A DNA stretch of 40,667 nt, from assembly GCA_001515955.1 (NCBI GenBank), contig LOES01000202.1, positions 1-40,667 on the forward strand, given 5' to 3'. The notes under the pieces are model-generated. The model did not search any database, was not told where the DNA came from, and worked only from the letters and a program-made list of their open reading frames with translations. This document shows, in pieces, positions 18,657-26,526 of this stretch (positions are counted from its first letter, which is position 1; the number at the start of each line of letters is the position of its first letter). Both the position numbers and the translations under genes were made by a program. This DNA comes from Clostridia bacterium BRH_c25 (GTDB taxonomy: Bacteria; Bacillota_A; Clostridia; Lutisporales; Lutisporaceae).

Positions 18657-18693
18657 AAAGCATTAAAAGAGCCTTGCGCTCTTTTAATGCTTT
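18657..18693 (-). terminator. Intrinsic terminator, left behind by the amidohydrolase remnant
   Basis: The 16-bp arms 18657-18672 and 18678-18693 (AAAGCATTAAAAGAGC and complement) surround a 5-nt loop. On the minus strand TTTTTAC follows. It sits just after the stop of the amidohydrolase fragment (18697) and downstream of the zinc-ribbon-like gene. Confidence 0.75.
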
Positions 18694-18696
18694 ATA

Positions 18697-18837
18697 TTAC
18701 TCTTTATACACTATTACTCCGCCAAGAACCGTAGTAAGTGCGTTTATATCCTTCAGTTCAGTTTCGGGGCATTTCATAGGATCTCTGTCAAGTACTACAA
18801 AGTCGGCAAGCTTGCCTGCTGCTATCCCAGAAATTCC
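18697..18837 (-). pseudogene. C-terminal fragment of an amidohydrolase (YtcJ-like)
   Basis: On the minus strand a frame without start reads GISGIAAGKLADFVVLDRDP and ends GGVIVYKE-stop. The G-K-L-A-D-F-V-V-L-D block followed by a V-x-G-G-x-x-V-Y end is the C-terminal signature of metal-dependent amidohydrolases (amidohydrolase family 3). About 47 codons remain. Its upstream end overlaps the 3' end of the neighbouring 18822-19151 frame in another frame, so a deletion has joined the two. The native terminator is still in place. Confidence 0.7.
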
Positions 18838-19151
18838 GGGTTGGTCACATTGTCAGCCCTTATGGCTTTTCGCTCAATGGTGAAGTTGATAGTACTGTTC
18901 CGGTCATCCAGGCTGCAGGGGAAGGTCGCTCCGCACTGCTCGCACTTTAGATACTCATGACTTTCCTTAAGCTCTCTGTTGTCGAACAAAAATGGCAGCG
19001 CCTCGGGATCCTTGCTCCATTGGCCGCTTTCGGGAGTGTCAAGGTTATAGCTGTACAAATATGTAGCTTCACGCTTTACGGTAAAATGTGTGCCGTTGCA
19101 CTTTGTGCATATTAGAGACTCTTGTATCTTCAATTCACTTCTTCCTTTCAT
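18822..19151 (-). CDS. Small protein with two CxxC motifs, unknown
   Basis: I do not recognise this protein of 103-109 residues. It has a CTKCNG motif near residue 16 and CEQCGATFPC near residue 76, separated by a polar segment, which suggests one zinc ribbon formed by two CxxC knuckles. ATG 19151 lacks a ribosome site, while TTG 19133 has AAAGGAAG about 9 nt upstream and may be the true start. The last residues (VTNPEFLG) overlap the amidohydrolase remnant in a different frame, so the C-terminus may have been altered by that deletion. It is monocistronic. Confidence 0.5.
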   Translation of the reverse strand: MKGRSELKIQESLICTKCNGTHFTVKREATYLYSYNLDTPESGQWSKDPEALPFLFDNRELKESHEYLKCEQCGATFPCSLDDRNSTINFTIERKAIRADNVTNPEFLG

Positions 19152-19237
19152 ATGAAATTTATCAATGGCTTGATGATAATATTATCCCACTATGTTAAAG
19201 GCGTATTACAGAACATGCGAATAATAAACGGCAATCC

Positions 19238-19279
19238 AAAAAAAACACGCCTAAGGATATTTGATATCCGGGGCGTGTT
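19238..19279 (-). terminator. Terminator of the betaine/choline importer operon
   Basis: On the minus strand AACACGCC pairs with GGCGTGTT, with an inner GGATAT/ATATCC stem, followed by eight U. It lies 16 nt after the stop of the substrate-binding protein gene. Confidence 0.92.
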
Positions 19280-19294
19280 CCTCTGAACTACTTG

Positions 19295-20221
19295 TTATTT
19301 TATAAGGCCTTCAGCCTTTAACCATTCCTCTGCGACCTCTTTTGGATCTTTTTCTTCAATATCAACTTTATAGTTCAACTCGGTCATAGTTGCCGTATCA
19401 AGTTTTTTTGCAATGTTATTAAGAATTTCTGCCATCTCGGGATTTTTATCCAGTACTTCCTTTCTTACTACAGCAGATGGGTTATATACAGGGAAGAACT
19501 TCTTGTCATCCACAAGATTTACAAGGTCGAAGGCGGCTATTCGGCCGTCGGTTGCAAAACCCATGCCCAATTCAACTTGCTCATCCTTTAATGTTTTGTA
19601 TACTATACCCAATTCCATAGTCTTGAGATTATTATCACCAAATCTAAAGCCATAAGTTTCTTCCAGAGCAGGAAGTCCGTCAGGACGTGCAGTAAACTCA
19701 TGATCAGTTGCAAAAACAAGCTTATTGGGGTTTTCATTTACATAGGCTGACAAATCACTTAAAGTCTTAATTCCGAGTTCTTCACTTCCGCTTTTTCTCA
19801 TCATTATAGTATAAGTGTTGTCAAAAGGCGCATAATCTAACCAGACCAAATCTTTTTTAATATCTTCTGTTTTTACTTTTTCGTAACACTCTCCTGAATC
19901 TGTAATTGGTTCATCATTTTGAAGGTGCATCAGCCAAGCAGTACCAGTATATTCCCAGTAAAGGTCTATTTCACCTTTTACGAGTGCACTTCTAACCTTA
20001 TCGGAGCCTGCTATGTTAGTCTTATCTTCTACTTTAAAGCCTGCATTCTCAAGTGCCAGTACAGTGATTTGACCAAGGATCAACTGTTCTGAGAATTCTT
20101 TTGATCCAACCTTGATTACATCCGTGGTATTTGATGTACAGCCTGAAGCTGTAAATGCGAATGCTATAACGAGCACCATAATAAGTATTGTTCGGGTAAT
20201 ATTGTTTTTTGATAGTTTCAA
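19295..20221 (-). CDS. Glycine betaine/choline-type substrate-binding lipoprotein
   Basis: This is the extracytoplasmic solute-binding protein of an OpuC/OsmX-type importer. The 308-residue protein has a lipoprotein signal peptide with lipobox TASGC (Cys28). The mature part opens IKVGSKEFSEQLILGQI, the typical start of OpuCC/OsmF proteins, and includes LYWEYTGTAW, which contributes aromatic residues to the quaternary-amine cage. The start is TTG 20221, 7 nt after AAGGAGGA. It is the last gene of the operon, 12 bp after a permease. Choline, betaine or carnitine are the likely ligands; sequence alone does not separate them. Confidence 0.93.
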   Translation of the reverse strand: MKLSKNNITRTILIMVLVIAFAFTASGCTSNTTDVIKVGSKEFSEQLILGQITVLALENAGFKVEDKTNIAGSDKVRSALVKGEIDLYWEYTGTAWLMHLQNDEPITDSGECYEKVKTEDIKKDLVWLDYAPFDNTYTIMMRKSGSEELGIKTLSDLSAYVNENPNKLVFATDHEFTARPDGLPALEETYGFRFGDNNLKTMELGIVYKTLKDEQVELGMGFATDGRIAAFDLVNLVDDKKFFPVYNPSAVVRKEVLDKNPEMAEILNNIAKKLDTATMTELNYKVDIEEKDPKEVAEEWLKAEGLIK

Positions 20222-20233
20222 TGTAATTCCTCC

Positions 20234-20977
20234 TTAAAAAGTATAGTAATTTGAGATACGTTTTTCCAGCAATGTAAAAAGATGATCTGCCAGAATTGCC
20301 ATAAAGGCAGGAAGACTGGCACCCAGGACCAGTATTTGCCATCTGTTGACATTGTTCCCGGCTATAATGAAATCACCCAGACCCCCGGCTCCTATAAAGG
20401 CTGCCAGGATTGCTGACCCAATATTTATTGTTATTGCCGTACGTATACCGGCAATAATGATTGGAAGGGCTAAAGGCAGTTCTACTCTTGCCAGTATTCT
20501 AGAGGGTGTCATTCCCATTCCTTTGGCTGATTCTATGATAGATGGGTCAACTTCAAGAATACCTGCAAGTGTATTGTTCAGGATGGGAAGAAGAGAATAG
20601 ATCCATAAAGCGAATATAGCAGTTCTGGCACCTATACCTAAAAACCCGACAAATAATGCGACTACTGCCAGACTGGGAATGGTTTGGCCTATATTAACTA
20701 TATCTATTACCTTTGGAGCTATTCTTTTGTACTTGGGCCGGGTAATAAATATGCCTAACGGTACGGAAGTAGCAATAGCCAATCCGCTGGATACCAATAC
20801 CATATAAATATGCTGCCGCGACAATTGCATTATTTTTTTATAGCTTACAAACCTTTCAACTACTTTGTCCTGGGGGAATTGTACTACGAAGTAGCTGAAT
20901 CCGATTGCCAGGGCAAGCAGCAAAACCGGTAGCAGTATATTTACCAAGCTACGCCATGGCGTCTGTGTTTTTTTCAT
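20234..20977 (-). CDS. Betaine/choline ABC transporter permease
   Basis: This inner-membrane permease of 247 residues has about six helices and the binding-protein-dependent EAA-type loop (ESAKGMGMTPSRILARVELPLALP), which docks on the ATPase. The helix IGQTIPSLAVVALF and the AAFIGAGGLGDFI segment are typical of OpuCB/OsmW. ATG 20977 overlaps the ATPase gene by 29 bp, implying coupled translation. The operon has two different permease genes, here and at 22091, as expected for a heterodimeric channel. Confidence 0.93.
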   Translation of the reverse strand: MKKTQTPWRSLVNILLPVLLLALAIGFSYFVVQFPQDKVVERFVSYKKIMQLSRQHIYMVLVSSGLAIATSVPLGIFITRPKYKRIAPKVIDIVNIGQTIPSLAVVALFVGFLGIGARTAIFALWIYSLLPILNNTLAGILEVDPSIIESAKGMGMTPSRILARVELPLALPIIIAGIRTAITINIGSAILAAFIGAGGLGDFIIAGNNVNRWQILVLGASLPAFMAILADHLFTLLEKRISNYYTF

Positions 20978-22070
20978 CTTCGCTCACCGCCTTTAGCAGA
21001 TCATCAATATTCAAGATCCCCTTTACTTTTCTTTGGTGGTCTGCAACAAAAACAAACTTGCTGCCAAAGCTGAACATCTCTGACAGAGCATCCTGGAGAG
21101 TCATTCTGACATCAACGGTATTTGTTACCTTTTTCATGATACTGCCTATTTTTCCATGGTGATTCACCAGATTTTTATATTCTGCAAACCCAACCAATCT
21201 CTGGCTGCTGTCTGTAACAGCTAAAATCTTTATCCTTCTATCCTGTGCAGACTGAAGAATATTTTCTATTTCCTCTTCCTGAGAAACAACAAATGGCACA
21301 CGCATAGCTTTTTCGCAAGTTATAAGATGCATCATCTTAAGTGTACTGTTTCCGCCAATAAGGTCACTTACGAATTCATCTGCCGGATTGCTTAAAATTT
21401 CGTACGGTGTTCCAAATTGAACAATATTTCCATCGCGCATTACGGCTATCTTATCCCCCATCTTTATTGCTTCATCAATGTCATGGGTTACAAATACGAT
21501 AGTCTTCTTAAGCTTCTCCTGTATATGTAAAAACTCATTTTGAAGCCTACTCCGGGTTATGGGGTCCAATGCTCCGAAAGGCTCATCCATCAGCATTACA
21601 GGAGGATCTGCCGCTAACGCCCTGGCTACTCCGACACGCTGCTTTTGCCCGCCGCTGAGATTTGAGGGGCGTTTCTTCCTATATTCATCCGGAGCTAATT
21701 CTACCAGTTCCAGCAGTTCATCTACTCTCTTGCTGATTCTTTGTTTGTCCCAGCCCTTTTCCAAGGGTACTGTTGCAATATTATCCTCTATGGTCATATG
21801 AGGGAATAGGCCTATTCCCTGTATTACATAACCAATGCCCAATCTCAGCTTTATAGGGTCTATTGCGTCTATATCCTTACCCCCTATAAAAATCTTTCCG
21901 GATGTCTGTTTGATAAGTCTGTTGATCATTTTCATCGTTGTCGTTTTGCCGCAGCCTGACGGGCCGACCAAAATACAGATTTCCCCTTCTTCAATATGCA
22001 AATCAAGATTATCTACAGCAGGTTTGTCTTTACTGCCGTATTTCTTTGTAACGTTTTCAAACCTTATCAT
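20949..22070 (-). CDS. Betaine/choline ABC transporter ATPase with CBS domains
   Basis: This 373-residue nucleotide-binding subunit has Walker A GPSGCGKTT (about 36-44), Q-loop VIQGIGLFPHMT, signature LSGGQKQRVGVARAL and Walker B PVMLMDEPFGALDP. After about residue 250 come two CBS repeats (EKAMRVPFVVSQEEEIENIL..., then MKKVTNTVDVRMTLQDAL...ILNIDDLL). In the OpuA/OpuC family these sense ionic strength or c-di-AMP. ATG 22070 follows GGGAGGCAAAGTAGT. It lies between the two permease genes, the same order as osmY-osmV-osmW-osmX. Confidence 0.95.
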   Translation of the reverse strand: MIRFENVTKKYGSKDKPAVDNLDLHIEEGEICILVGPSGCGKTTTMKMINRLIKQTSGKIFIGGKDIDAIDPIKLRLGIGYVIQGIGLFPHMTIEDNIATVPLEKGWDKQRISKRVDELLELVELAPDEYRKKRPSNLSGGQKQRVGVARALAADPPVMLMDEPFGALDPITRSRLQNEFLHIQEKLKKTIVFVTHDIDEAIKMGDKIAVMRDGNIVQFGTPYEILSNPADEFVSDLIGGNSTLKMMHLITCEKAMRVPFVVSQEEEIENILQSAQDRRIKILAVTDSSQRLVGFAEYKNLVNHHGKIGSIMKKVTNTVDVRMTLQDALSEMFSFGSKFVFVADHQRKVKGILNIDDLLKAVSEDEKNTDAMA

Positions 22071-22090
22071 ACTACTTTGCCTCCCAGCTT

Positions 22091-22711
22091 TTATATTTCA
22101 TAATGCTTTTGCAATCTTCCCAAGCCTTTATCAGCCAGGATGGTCAGAACTGAAATGAGAACTGCTCCGATTATAATCATCTTATCGTTGCTGCGGCTGA
22201 TTCCATGAAAAATGTAAGCTCCCAGTCCGCCTGCGCCGATATAAGCAGCGATTGCTCCAATCCCAATTCCCATGACCACAGATGTCCTTACTCCTGCCAT
22301 TATTACGGGAAATGCAAGGGGAAGCTTGATTTTATACATGATTTTACGCGGCGAAATACCCATGCCATTCGCCGCTTCAATAATTGAAGGGTCAATGTTC
22401 ATTATTCCGATGTAAACATTCCGGATAATCGGCAATTGTGTATAAATTACTATACCTGCAATTGCAGGTGCTTTACCAATTCCCATAACAGGTATTAACA
22501 GTGAAAATAAAGCCAAGCTGGGTACGGTCATCAGTATTCCTGCAATACTCAAAACAATTTTGGCTGACTTGTTATAATAAGTAATCAAGACGCCGGTAAT
22601 AATGCCTAAAGCAATGGATATGAGCATTGCGGTTATTACAATAACAATGTGTTCCAGTGCCAATTCAAGTATGCTATCCCAGCGTTGGATGAAAAAGTTG
22701 AATAACTCCAT
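22091..22711 (-). CDS. Betaine/choline ABC transporter permease, first gene of operon
   Basis: This second permease subunit of 206 residues has about five to six helices. It carries the docking loop EAANGMGISPRKIMYKIKLPLAFP and the AAYIGAGGLGAYIF segment. It is related to, but clearly different from, the permease at 20234-20977. ATG 22711 has AAAGGAGGGGACCT upstream. As the first gene it is driven by the strong promoter with the embedded inverted repeat at 22819-22866, about 100 nt upstream. Confidence 0.94.
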   Translation of the reverse strand: MELFNFFIQRWDSILELALEHIVIVITAMLISIALGIITGVLITYYNKSAKIVLSIAGILMTVPSLALFSLLIPVMGIGKAPAIAGIVIYTQLPIIRNVYIGIMNIDPSIIEAANGMGISPRKIMYKIKLPLAFPVIMAGVRTSVVMGIGIGAIAAYIGAGGLGAYIFHGISRSNDKMIIIGAVLISVLTILADKGLGRLQKHYEI

Positions 22712-22818
22712 AGGTCCCCTCCTTTGAAAAAAATGTCTGAGTAGTTTGTATCACATCAAGTTAATAGTCATTCGAAGAGATACAAAGCCATACAAGCCAC
22801 ATAACGCATGTATAATAT

Positions 22819-22866
22819 ATATTATAATACTAACAACTTTATGTCAAATTTAAGTTGTTAGTATTA
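22819..22866 (-). promoter_or_regulatory. Strong promoter with 15-bp inverted-repeat operator
   Basis: On the minus strand a consensus -35 TTGACA (22847-22842) is followed by exactly 17 bp and TAATAT (22824-22819). The perfect 15-bp arms TAATACTAACAACTT (22825-22839) and AAGTTGTTAGTATTA (22852-22866) straddle the -35 box, and one arm fills the spacer, so a bound dimer or tetramer would block RNA polymerase. The BusR-like gene directly upstream is the natural candidate to bind. The hairpin lacks the position of a terminator for either gene. Confidence 0.8.
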
Positions 22867-22926
22867 AAAAGTTTTTTTGAAATAAATGTTATTTTTTTTG
22901 AGGCTAATGACAAAGTAGCGGCAATA

Positions 22927-22953
22927 AAGCAGCCATGTATGACATGGCTGCTT
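22927..22953. repeat. 12-bp stem-loop between the BusR-like gene and the betaine operon
   Basis: AAGCAGCCATGT (22927-22938) and its complement (22942-22953) surround ATG. There is no T run on either side. It is one of two hairpins in the 355-bp gap between the BusR-like gene and the importer; the other, at 23014-23062, is a clear terminator. Confidence 0.5.
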
Positions 22954-23013
22954 GTATAAGTATACACCGTTAGTCAGGTTATGAAGCTTTTGGGTGGTTT
23001 GTAATCAAGCTGG

Positions 23014-23062
23014 AAAAAAATAAAGGAATCCTGATTATTCTGCAGGATTCCTTTATTTTTTG
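23014..23062 (-). terminator. Terminator of the BusR-like gene
   Basis: AAATAAAGGAATCCTG (23018-23033) pairs with 23043-23058 across a 9-nt loop. Both flanks are runs of A or T, so it can act in both directions. It follows the regulator stop by a few bases and isolates the regulator transcript from the importer operon. Confidence 0.88.
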
Positions 23063-23066
23063 TTCT

Positions 23067-23726
23067 TCAAATTGGGGTGTTAACGAATTCATTTACTTTA
23101 TCTGATATGTTTTCTACATTGCCGACATATAGAATATTGTCGTTTTCCTGAAAAATCATATCCGGCCCCGGGGAAAGGAATAAATGGTCATTTCTCCGTA
23201 TGCCAATAATTGTTGCACCGGTATGGTACCAGAATTTAGTACTTCCAATTGTTTGTCCGATAATGTGGCTTTTACCGTCAATTCTTAATTCCAAAGGATA
23301 GATGATCCCTATATTTCTCAATTGTACCGAATGCTCTACCAATGAATTCAATTGTTCAACGATTCTTTGCTCCATGACTTGTTTCTTTCGGAATAAATCA
23401 CCAATACTTTCGCTTAAGTTCATCAGCTGACTTTTAGCTTGATATTCCTGAATAAACCCATGGGCCTTATCCTTGGATTTTATGCTGATACCGATTTTAT
23501 CAACTACTTCTACTACATCCATGTCGCTTAGCAGCTTGATCGCTCTTCTGATTGTCTCAGGGGAAACATTATATTTTCCTGAGAGAGTGGATCGTCCTTT
23601 TACTTTTTCTCCCTCTTTAAAATCACCGTGGTAAATACTATAAGCTATATCCAATGCGATTTTTTCATATTTAGGGATTTCCATATGAAAAGAACTTGAA
23701 TCATCATCACTGTGCAAGAACAACAC
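23067..23726 (-). CDS. GntR-type HTH regulator with RCK_C (TrkA-C) domain, BusR-like
   Basis: This is a repressor of the BusR type. The N-terminal GntR winged helix (residues about 15-85) contains YEKIALDIAYSIYHGDFKEGEKV and SGKYNVSPETIRRAIKLLSDMDVV. A helical linker (about 90-135) follows, then a C-terminal RCK_C domain with IGQTIGSTKFWYHTGATIIGIRRNDHLFLSPGPDMIFQENDNILYVG. In known BusR proteins this domain binds c-di-AMP and the protein represses betaine uptake genes. Its position upstream of the importer fits. The start is uncertain: GTG 23726 and TTG 23717 lie near AAAGGG, while ATG 23684 gives the conserved N-terminus but lacks a ribosome site. Confidence 0.88.
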   Translation of the reverse strand: MLFLHSDDDSSSFHMEIPKYEKIALDIAYSIYHGDFKEGEKVKGRSTLSGKYNVSPETIRRAIKLLSDMDVVEVVDKIGISIKSKDKAHGFIQEYQAKSQLMNLSESIGDLFRKKQVMEQRIVEQLNSLVEHSVQLRNIGIIYPLELRIDGKSHIIGQTIGSTKFWYHTGATIIGIRRNDHLFLSPGPDMIFQENDNILYVGNVENISDKVNEFVNTPI

Positions 23727-23803
23727 CCTTTCATAGTGTAATAAGCTAAATATATAATAGTTATTATATCATATATGAAAAAGCTCTATAATAGCCTTTT
23801 TTA

Positions 23804-23832
23804 TTGACACAAAGGGGCAGGGTCATTATAAT
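23804..23832 (+). promoter_or_regulatory. Consensus sigma-A promoter of the ABC-2 exporter operon
   Basis: TTGACA (23804-23809) and TATAAT (23827-23832) both match consensus perfectly with a 17-bp spacer. A small palindrome TACCCTGAGGGTA (23837-23849) sits at the predicted start site, and TTGATTA/TAATCAA repeats follow. Such a strong promoter with palindromes at +1 suggests repression, possibly by the ArsR-type protein encoded at 26674. Confidence 0.85.
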
Positions 23833-23902
23833 ACATCTACCCTGAGGGTATATGCAATTTGATTAGCTGCATAGTTAATCAAGAAGAATAAGGAGGGTTA
23901 GT

Positions 23903-24715
23903 TTGTATTGTAGAACACTCTATGCGACTTTTAGAAGGAATTTTATTATTCAGCTAAGGGCTTATCCAAAGGATTTTTTTATTGGTAATGTGCTGACTGC
24001 CATTTATACGGCTGTTTCTGCGTTCTTCATGTACCATCTTTTATTCAAGGGACAAATGAAGGATTCTTTTGCGGGCTATGCCGGTACTGCGGATTATGTA
24101 AGCTATGTCATCATCGGGAATTGCATGCATCTTCTAATGGTCAGGACACTTCTTAATGTTAGCCGAAGCCTGATTACGGAATTAAGGGAGGGAACTCTTG
24201 AGAGCCTTATGCTTGCGCCCTTTCAGAGAGTGCAGTATTTTATGGGGAACATGCTGCAGCAGACTGTTACTACTTTGGGGGAGGCAGCGGTAATGCTGCT
24301 GGTATGCCTGCCCTTCGGAGTACGCTTTAGCGGCTTTAACGGCCCGGCGGCTTTAATAGGAATGATGCTTTCTCTGGCCTCATACTTCTCTCTGTCTCTG
24401 ATATTGGCAGCATTTATGCTTTATACCAGAGATACATACATTTCACAGAATACACTTTTTGCCATATTGTTTCTGATCTGCGGAGTAACCTTTCCGGTGC
24501 AGTATCTGCCGGAGCCGCTGCAGTGGCTTGCTCAAGGAATACCTGTTACTCTTTCTCTGGAGCTTATAAGGAACAGTACTCTTGGAGGAATGACAGCAGT
24601 GGCCCAGATGGGAAGCTATATAAGGATCGCAGCAATGAGCGCAGTATACTGTGTTGTCGGCTTTACGCTGATAAAAAGAGTCGAGTCCGCAGCACTTGAA
24701 AAAATATTTGGTTGA
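23903..24715 (+). CDS. ABC-2 type exporter permease
   Basis: This 270-residue membrane protein has about six helices of the ABC-2/DrrB class. Features are the amphipathic N-terminus FRRNFIIQLRAYPKDF, ELREGTLESLMLAP (the coupling-helix region with TLE) and the C-terminal VTFPVQYLPEPLQWLAQGIP re-entrant loop. The start is TTG 23903, with AAGGAGGG 5 nt upstream. It is the first gene of an operon with an ATPase and a second ABC-2 permease. The substrate (drug, lipid, peptide or polysaccharide) is unknown. Confidence 0.88.
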   Translation: MYCRTLYATFRRNFIIQLRAYPKDFFIGNVLTAIYTAVSAFFMYHLLFKGQMKDSFAGYAGTADYVSYVIIGNCMHLLMVRTLLNVSRSLITELREGTLESLMLAPFQRVQYFMGNMLQQTVTTLGEAAVMLLVCLPFGVRFSGFNGPAALIGMMLSLASYFSLSLILAAFMLYTRDTYISQNTLFAILFLICGVTFPVQYLPEPLQWLAQGIPVTLSLELIRNSTLGGMTAVAQMGSYIRIAAMSAVYCVVGFTLIKRVESAALEKIFG

Positions 24716-24730
24716 TGGGGGGTAATAAAA

Positions 24731-25711
24731 ATGCTGATAGCCGAGCACTTGAGCAAAACCTATGAAACTAAGGACTGGAACGGTTTTCTGAAAAGAAAGA
24801 AAACACAAATAGAAGCTGTAAAGGATGTAAGTCTTGAAATGCACAAAGGGCAGATAATAGGACTTCTCGGAATAAATGGAGCAGGTAAGACTACTACCAT
24901 AAAAATGCTTTCCACACTTCTGCTGCCGACCAAGGGCCATATTGATGTCGATGGCCTGGATGGGGTGAAGGATTCTATGACGGTAAAAAAGAGAATAAAT
25001 ATGATAACAGGCGGCGAGCGGATGATATACTGGCGTCTTACTGCCCGGGAGAATCTCTGGTACTATGGACAGCTTTACGACATAGACAACAAGCTGTTGG
25101 ATGAAAGGATACAAAGACTGCTTGACATGGTGGGCTTAAAAGAAAAGCAGGATATACCGGTGGAGCGGTTTTCAAAGGGAATGAAGCAGAGGCTGCAAAT
25201 AGCAAGAGGGCTTATTAATGACCCGGACTATATTTTTATGGATGAGCCTACTTTGGGTCTGGATGCATCTATTGCAAAGGAACTGAGGGAATATATAAGA
25301 GATCTGGCTTTTAAGAGGGGTAAGTCCATACTTCTTACGACCCACTATATTAATGAGGTGGAGGAGCTGTGTGAGTATGTCTATGTAATGGATAAGGGAA
25401 CCGTTATTGTTCAAGGTACGCCCAAAGCCCTTGCACTTATGGGAATGGAGAATAAAACCCTGTGCATTGAGCTTCATGAAAATCACGAACTGCTGCATGC
25501 AGGCCTTACAGAGGCATGCATGTCAATTGAAAAAAATTGCAGTATTCAGTGGGACAGCAAGAATATGACATATACCATAACCTCAAGAAGGGACTTGAGT
25601 GAGACTGTCACCAGGGTGCTTCTGGAGCATCGGGCATCCTTCAGAAATTTCTACCATCAGGAGCCCAGTCTGGAGGATGCAATAATAAAGCTGGCAAGGA
25701 GGGGCTATTGA
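24731..25711 (+). CDS. ABC-2 exporter ATPase
   Basis: This 326-residue nucleotide-binding protein has Walker A GINGAGKTTT (about 48-57), a Q-loop region MITGGERMIYW, signature FSKGMKQRLQIARGL, Walker B YIFMDEPTLGLDA and switch His in LTTHYINE. The C-terminal extension (about 235-326) resembles DrrA/CcmA-type exporters. It lies 15 bp after the first permease gene, and its TGA overlaps the ATG of the second permease gene. The three genes together form one exporter with a heterodimeric membrane part. Confidence 0.93.
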   Translation: MLIAEHLSKTYETKDWNGFLKRKKTQIEAVKDVSLEMHKGQIIGLLGINGAGKTTTIKMLSTLLLPTKGHIDVDGLDGVKDSMTVKKRINMITGGERMIYWRLTARENLWYYGQLYDIDNKLLDERIQRLLDMVGLKEKQDIPVERFSKGMKQRLQIARGLINDPDYIFMDEPTLGLDASIAKELREYIRDLAFKRGKSILLTTHYINEVEELCEYVYVMDKGTVIVQGTPKALALMGMENKTLCIELHENHELLHAGLTEACMSIEKNCSIQWDSKNMTYTITSRRDLSETVTRVLLEHRASFRNFYHQEPSLEDAIIKLARRGY

Positions 25712-26526
25712 TGGGTTATTTTGTGAAAATACTCAAAGCAGAGATGAGAAAGCAGCACAAGAACCGTTTTTTTGGCAAGAGCATATATGTTTCGCTTTTT
25801 ATTTGGCCGATGCTTACCTTTATCACTGCATATTACAGCTACAAGCCCTTCCCCTTGGATAAAATCGTAGGAGGCTTGGGTTACATAAATGAAAGTAATC
25901 TAATTATATTCGTACTAATGGGTTATATGTGCTTGATTTTCTTCCGCTGCTTTGTACAGTCCGCCTGGTTTTTTTCAATGGAAAGGACTTACGGCACCCT
26001 GGAACTTGTTTATCTGACACCGGCAAACAGGCTGGCCTTCATAATGGGGAATGCAGTTTCATCTTTGTTTGAAAGCATATGGCTATTTATGGTTTTTGCA
26101 ATAGGTGTTTTTATTTTGAATGCTTCCAGCTTCAAGATCGATATGGCATGTGCCGTTCTTGGCATTACATTGCTCATTGTTTTATCCATGCTATGGGGAA
26201 TGCTTCTGAATGCACTGTTTCTCTTTTCAAGGGATTCCGCCTTTTTATTTACAGTGCTGGAAGAGCCAATGGAGATATTCGCAGGTATCAAGGTGCCCGC
26301 AGTGGTATTCCCTGTATGGGCAAAAGCTGTAAGTGCTGTATTTCCACTGACCTATATCGCCGAAATGCTGAGGAGAATATTCATAAGGGGAGACGGCTTT
26401 TTACAAATAAGGGGTTTTGTAATCGTCAGTATTTTTATAGGCTTTATCATGCTGTCTGTGACTACTATATGCCTTAAGCTGGGTGAGCAATATGCCAGAA
26501 AGACCGGCAACATGGCATTATTCTAG
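25711..26526 (+). CDS. ABC-2 type exporter permease, second subunit
   Basis: This 271-residue protein has about six helices and the ABC-2 pattern ERTYGTLELVYLTPANRLAFIMGNA, equivalent to the TLE region of the first permease. The start is ATG 25711, with AAGGAGGGG 7 nt upstream; a TTG at 25708 is possible. The ATG overlaps the ATPase stop. Its own stop (TAG 26524-26526) lies inside copy B of the 73-nt structured repeat. Confidence 0.88.
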   Translation: MGYFVKILKAEMRKQHKNRFFGKSIYVSLFIWPMLTFITAYYSYKPFPLDKIVGGLGYINESNLIIFVLMGYMCLIFFRCFVQSAWFFSMERTYGTLELVYLTPANRLAFIMGNAVSSLFESIWLFMVFAIGVFILNASSFKIDMACAVLGITLLIVLSMLWGMLLNALFLFSRDSAFLFTVLEEPMEIFAGIKVPAVVFPVWAKAVSAVFPLTYIAEMLRRIFIRGDGFLQIRGFVIVSIFIGFIMLSVTTICLKLGEQYARKTGNMALF

